From Lagopus muta (taxonomy: Eukaryota > Chordata > Aves > Galliformes > Phasianidae): a DNA stretch of 64,000 bases. This document shows positions 62,301 through 64,000 of this stretch, piece after piece. Every line of letters starts with the position of its first letter. The stretch's first letter is position 1. The position numbers and the translations under genes are program-made. The notes beneath the pieces were generated by a model. That model searched no databases and had not been told where the DNA came from. It worked only from the letters and a program-made list of their open reading frames with translations. The stretch lies in assembly GCF_023343835.1 (NCBI RefSeq), contig NC_064437.1, positions 9,637,001-9,701,000 on the forward strand. The letters are read 5' to 3'.

Positions 62301-64000
62301 CATGCTTCCCTCTGCAGCCTCTCGCCCTGCTTTCCAGCCATACACTCGCTCCAGGCCTGCAGCAGCACAGCCATTACTCTGTCGCTGCCGAGCGCAGGGA
62401 ACATCAGCCCGCCTCCCCCCGCACAGCCGCCATCCTCCCCCCAAAATGGCAGGGGAGCCTGAGCAGAAAGCAGCCGCCTGCTGAAGCATGGAGGATAACA
62501 GATAGGAAATAAAGCCGTGTGTGTTCCTCCCTCCCAGTATAAACGTGCTGCTGCTTTGGCCGCTCTTCACCCCCAGCCTGGCAGAAGAGGCGATGCTGCA
62601 GCCTCAAAGCAGTCTGGGCTGTCCTCCTGCTGCTTAGTGGCAGTTATCTCCTTGCAGAGAGCAGTGTGGTCCCCAGCCCAGATACAGACATGGCAGCCCT
62701 GAGCTCACCCTGCTCTGTGCAAAACCCCAGGGCAGCTGCCACCGCCAGCAGTAGTGGGGCCTTGAGGTTGCACGAGCAATGGCTGATCAGCACTTGGAAA
62801 GAGACTCAGAATGCAGAGTCAAGGTTGAGCTGCGAGGATGGACCCTGTTCTTCACTTCTTAGCTCTTCTCACTGCCCCAGGAACCAGCTCATAAGCACTT
62901 AGAGAGGCTCCCAGTTCCTGTGCCACCCTTGCACTGCAGGTCACTGATGACCAGAAGCTCTGTGATAGTGAAGCACAACACAGCAGAGCGGTGGAAAGCA
63001 CAGTGTGCCTCTGTTTGCCCAACATCATGGCACAGGAAGGAGCAAAGTGTTCAATCAGGGTTGGTTCTGAGGGGAACCTACTGTCTGCAGCAAAGATCTG
63101 CTTTCACAGCCAACAATATGACTCCTTTCTTCCTTCAATTTTACAGGAACGTTCCCCCTTCAGCCCCTAACATCCTCACAGGCACTGCTGCCCCATCAGC
63201 CTCAGCATCTCCCAGGGGCAGCCACCAGAGCCATCCCTGGGCACAGGGGCCATGTCACCTTCTGCCTATGGCAGGATGCCACGCACCATAGGGACCTGGA
63301 GATGCTCTGACTTCTGCCATGGGAGCTCACCCACCCCTCACCCTGCTCCCACCCCAGTGCTCACAGCGCCTGACTCAGCACCGAGCCAAACCCTGACTTT
63401 AATCACTATTCAGTGTTATTAATAGAGCCGTGCACAAAATCTGAGAGGCAGAGAAGCCCAGGCCGGCAGAACATCATTTATTTGTCAGTACCAACTCTGA
63501 CAACGCGGCTCTGCCCACCACCCTCCCACCAGCCCAGCCCCCAGCAAGAGCCCAATTCTGCCCTATTTGTACAAGAACTCCCCACCTGAAATGACACAGG
63601 GAGGGCTCCTTGGCGCTCGGCCTCTGGGTTCCTACTGCTCCCACCCTGCATTTTTCTCTCTCCATCCCCACGACCAACAGCTGCATCTCCTGCAGATGTC
63701 AAGGCGATGGCAAAGCTGAGGCTGTGAGGGCTCAGGGAGGGGGATGGGAGCAGAGCATCCTAGAGGGCATATCTGCCCGCTTCCATGCCTCGCTGCCCCC
63801 CGGCACTGCCCACCCTCCCGTGCCAGTGCAGACAAAGGCGCAGTCAGTGCCTGCTGAAGCAGAGGGAGGTTGGAGGCAAAACGATCCTGCAGCCCTGCCT
63901 GCACACGGATTAAGCCACAGAACGTAGCATTATTGTGGCGTTTTGCACACAGGGGCTAATGCTTGGGGCTGAGCTCTGTGTTGCTAGCAGGGGGATGCGG
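59377..64000 (-). other. IPO13: IPO13 first intron (continues past the window)
   Basis: No sequence encoding the expected N-terminal end (human ...FTVENVEK) was found on the minus strand here, so the first exon and promoter probably lie to the right. A mildly CpG-containing patch occurs near 62380-62480 but no matching exon is visible in it. No other gene was recognised. Confidence 0.5.

Noticed and set aside
62283-62570. Minus-strand open frame near a CpG-containing patch as IPO13 exon 1
   Set aside because: It has no match to the expected N-terminal end (TVENVEK) before the junction at 59376, so the first exon must be elsewhere.

Overview
This window is vertebrate nuclear DNA, and almost certainly from a bird, probably a galliform. 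The evidence is spliced genes with GT-AG introns, CpG-island promoters, very few interspersed repeats, one clear CR1-type LINE tail, and proteins closest in my memory to chicken sequences (the B4GALT2 N-terminus especially). The gene set is the block I remember from human 1p34.1. No prokaryotic features, CRISPR arrays, tRNA or rRNA genes were seen.

Layout: 1-8.6 kb holds no recognisable gene, only GC-rich intergenic DNA with small AT-rich motif clusters, a purine tract, a G-quadruplex motif and a TG/CA-rich stretch. SLC6A9 (glycine transporter 1, +) runs from a CpG-island leader exon near 8.6-8.84 kb, through a coding first exon at 10.94 kb and a 6.6 kb intron, to eleven more coding exons at 17.5-21.6 kb. 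B4GALT2 (beta-1,4-galactosyltransferase 2, -) occupies about 23.3-30.7 kb and lies tail to tail with SLC6A9. ATP6V0B (V-ATPase c'' subunit, -) spans about 33.2-37.9 kb. It shares a 358 bp head-to-head promoter with DPH2 (diphthamide synthesis subunit 2, +, 38.2-40.6 kb). IPO13 (importin 13, -) fills 41.0-59.4 kb and beyond; its first coding exon (about 28 residues) was not found and probably lies past the right edge.

I joined every coding exon by reading splice sites and phases. The joined lengths are SLC6A9 633 aa, B4GALT2 373 aa, ATP6V0B 205 aa, DPH2 477 aa and IPO13 935 aa (partial). These agree with the remembered vertebrate lengths, so all five genes look intact.

The genes do not form one pathway. 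They are a conserved neighbourhood of housekeeping genes (proton pump, diphthamide, nuclear import, Golgi galactosylation) beside a neural/glial transporter. The points most worth a second look are candidate alternative first exons inside the long SLC6A9 intron, a short leader uORF in SLC6A9, the DPH2/ATP6V0B bidirectional promoter with CLEAR-like E-boxes and a TISU-like DPH2 start, the apparent inversion of DPH2 relative to human, and the absence of CCDC24. I found no evidence of an entirely new biological system.
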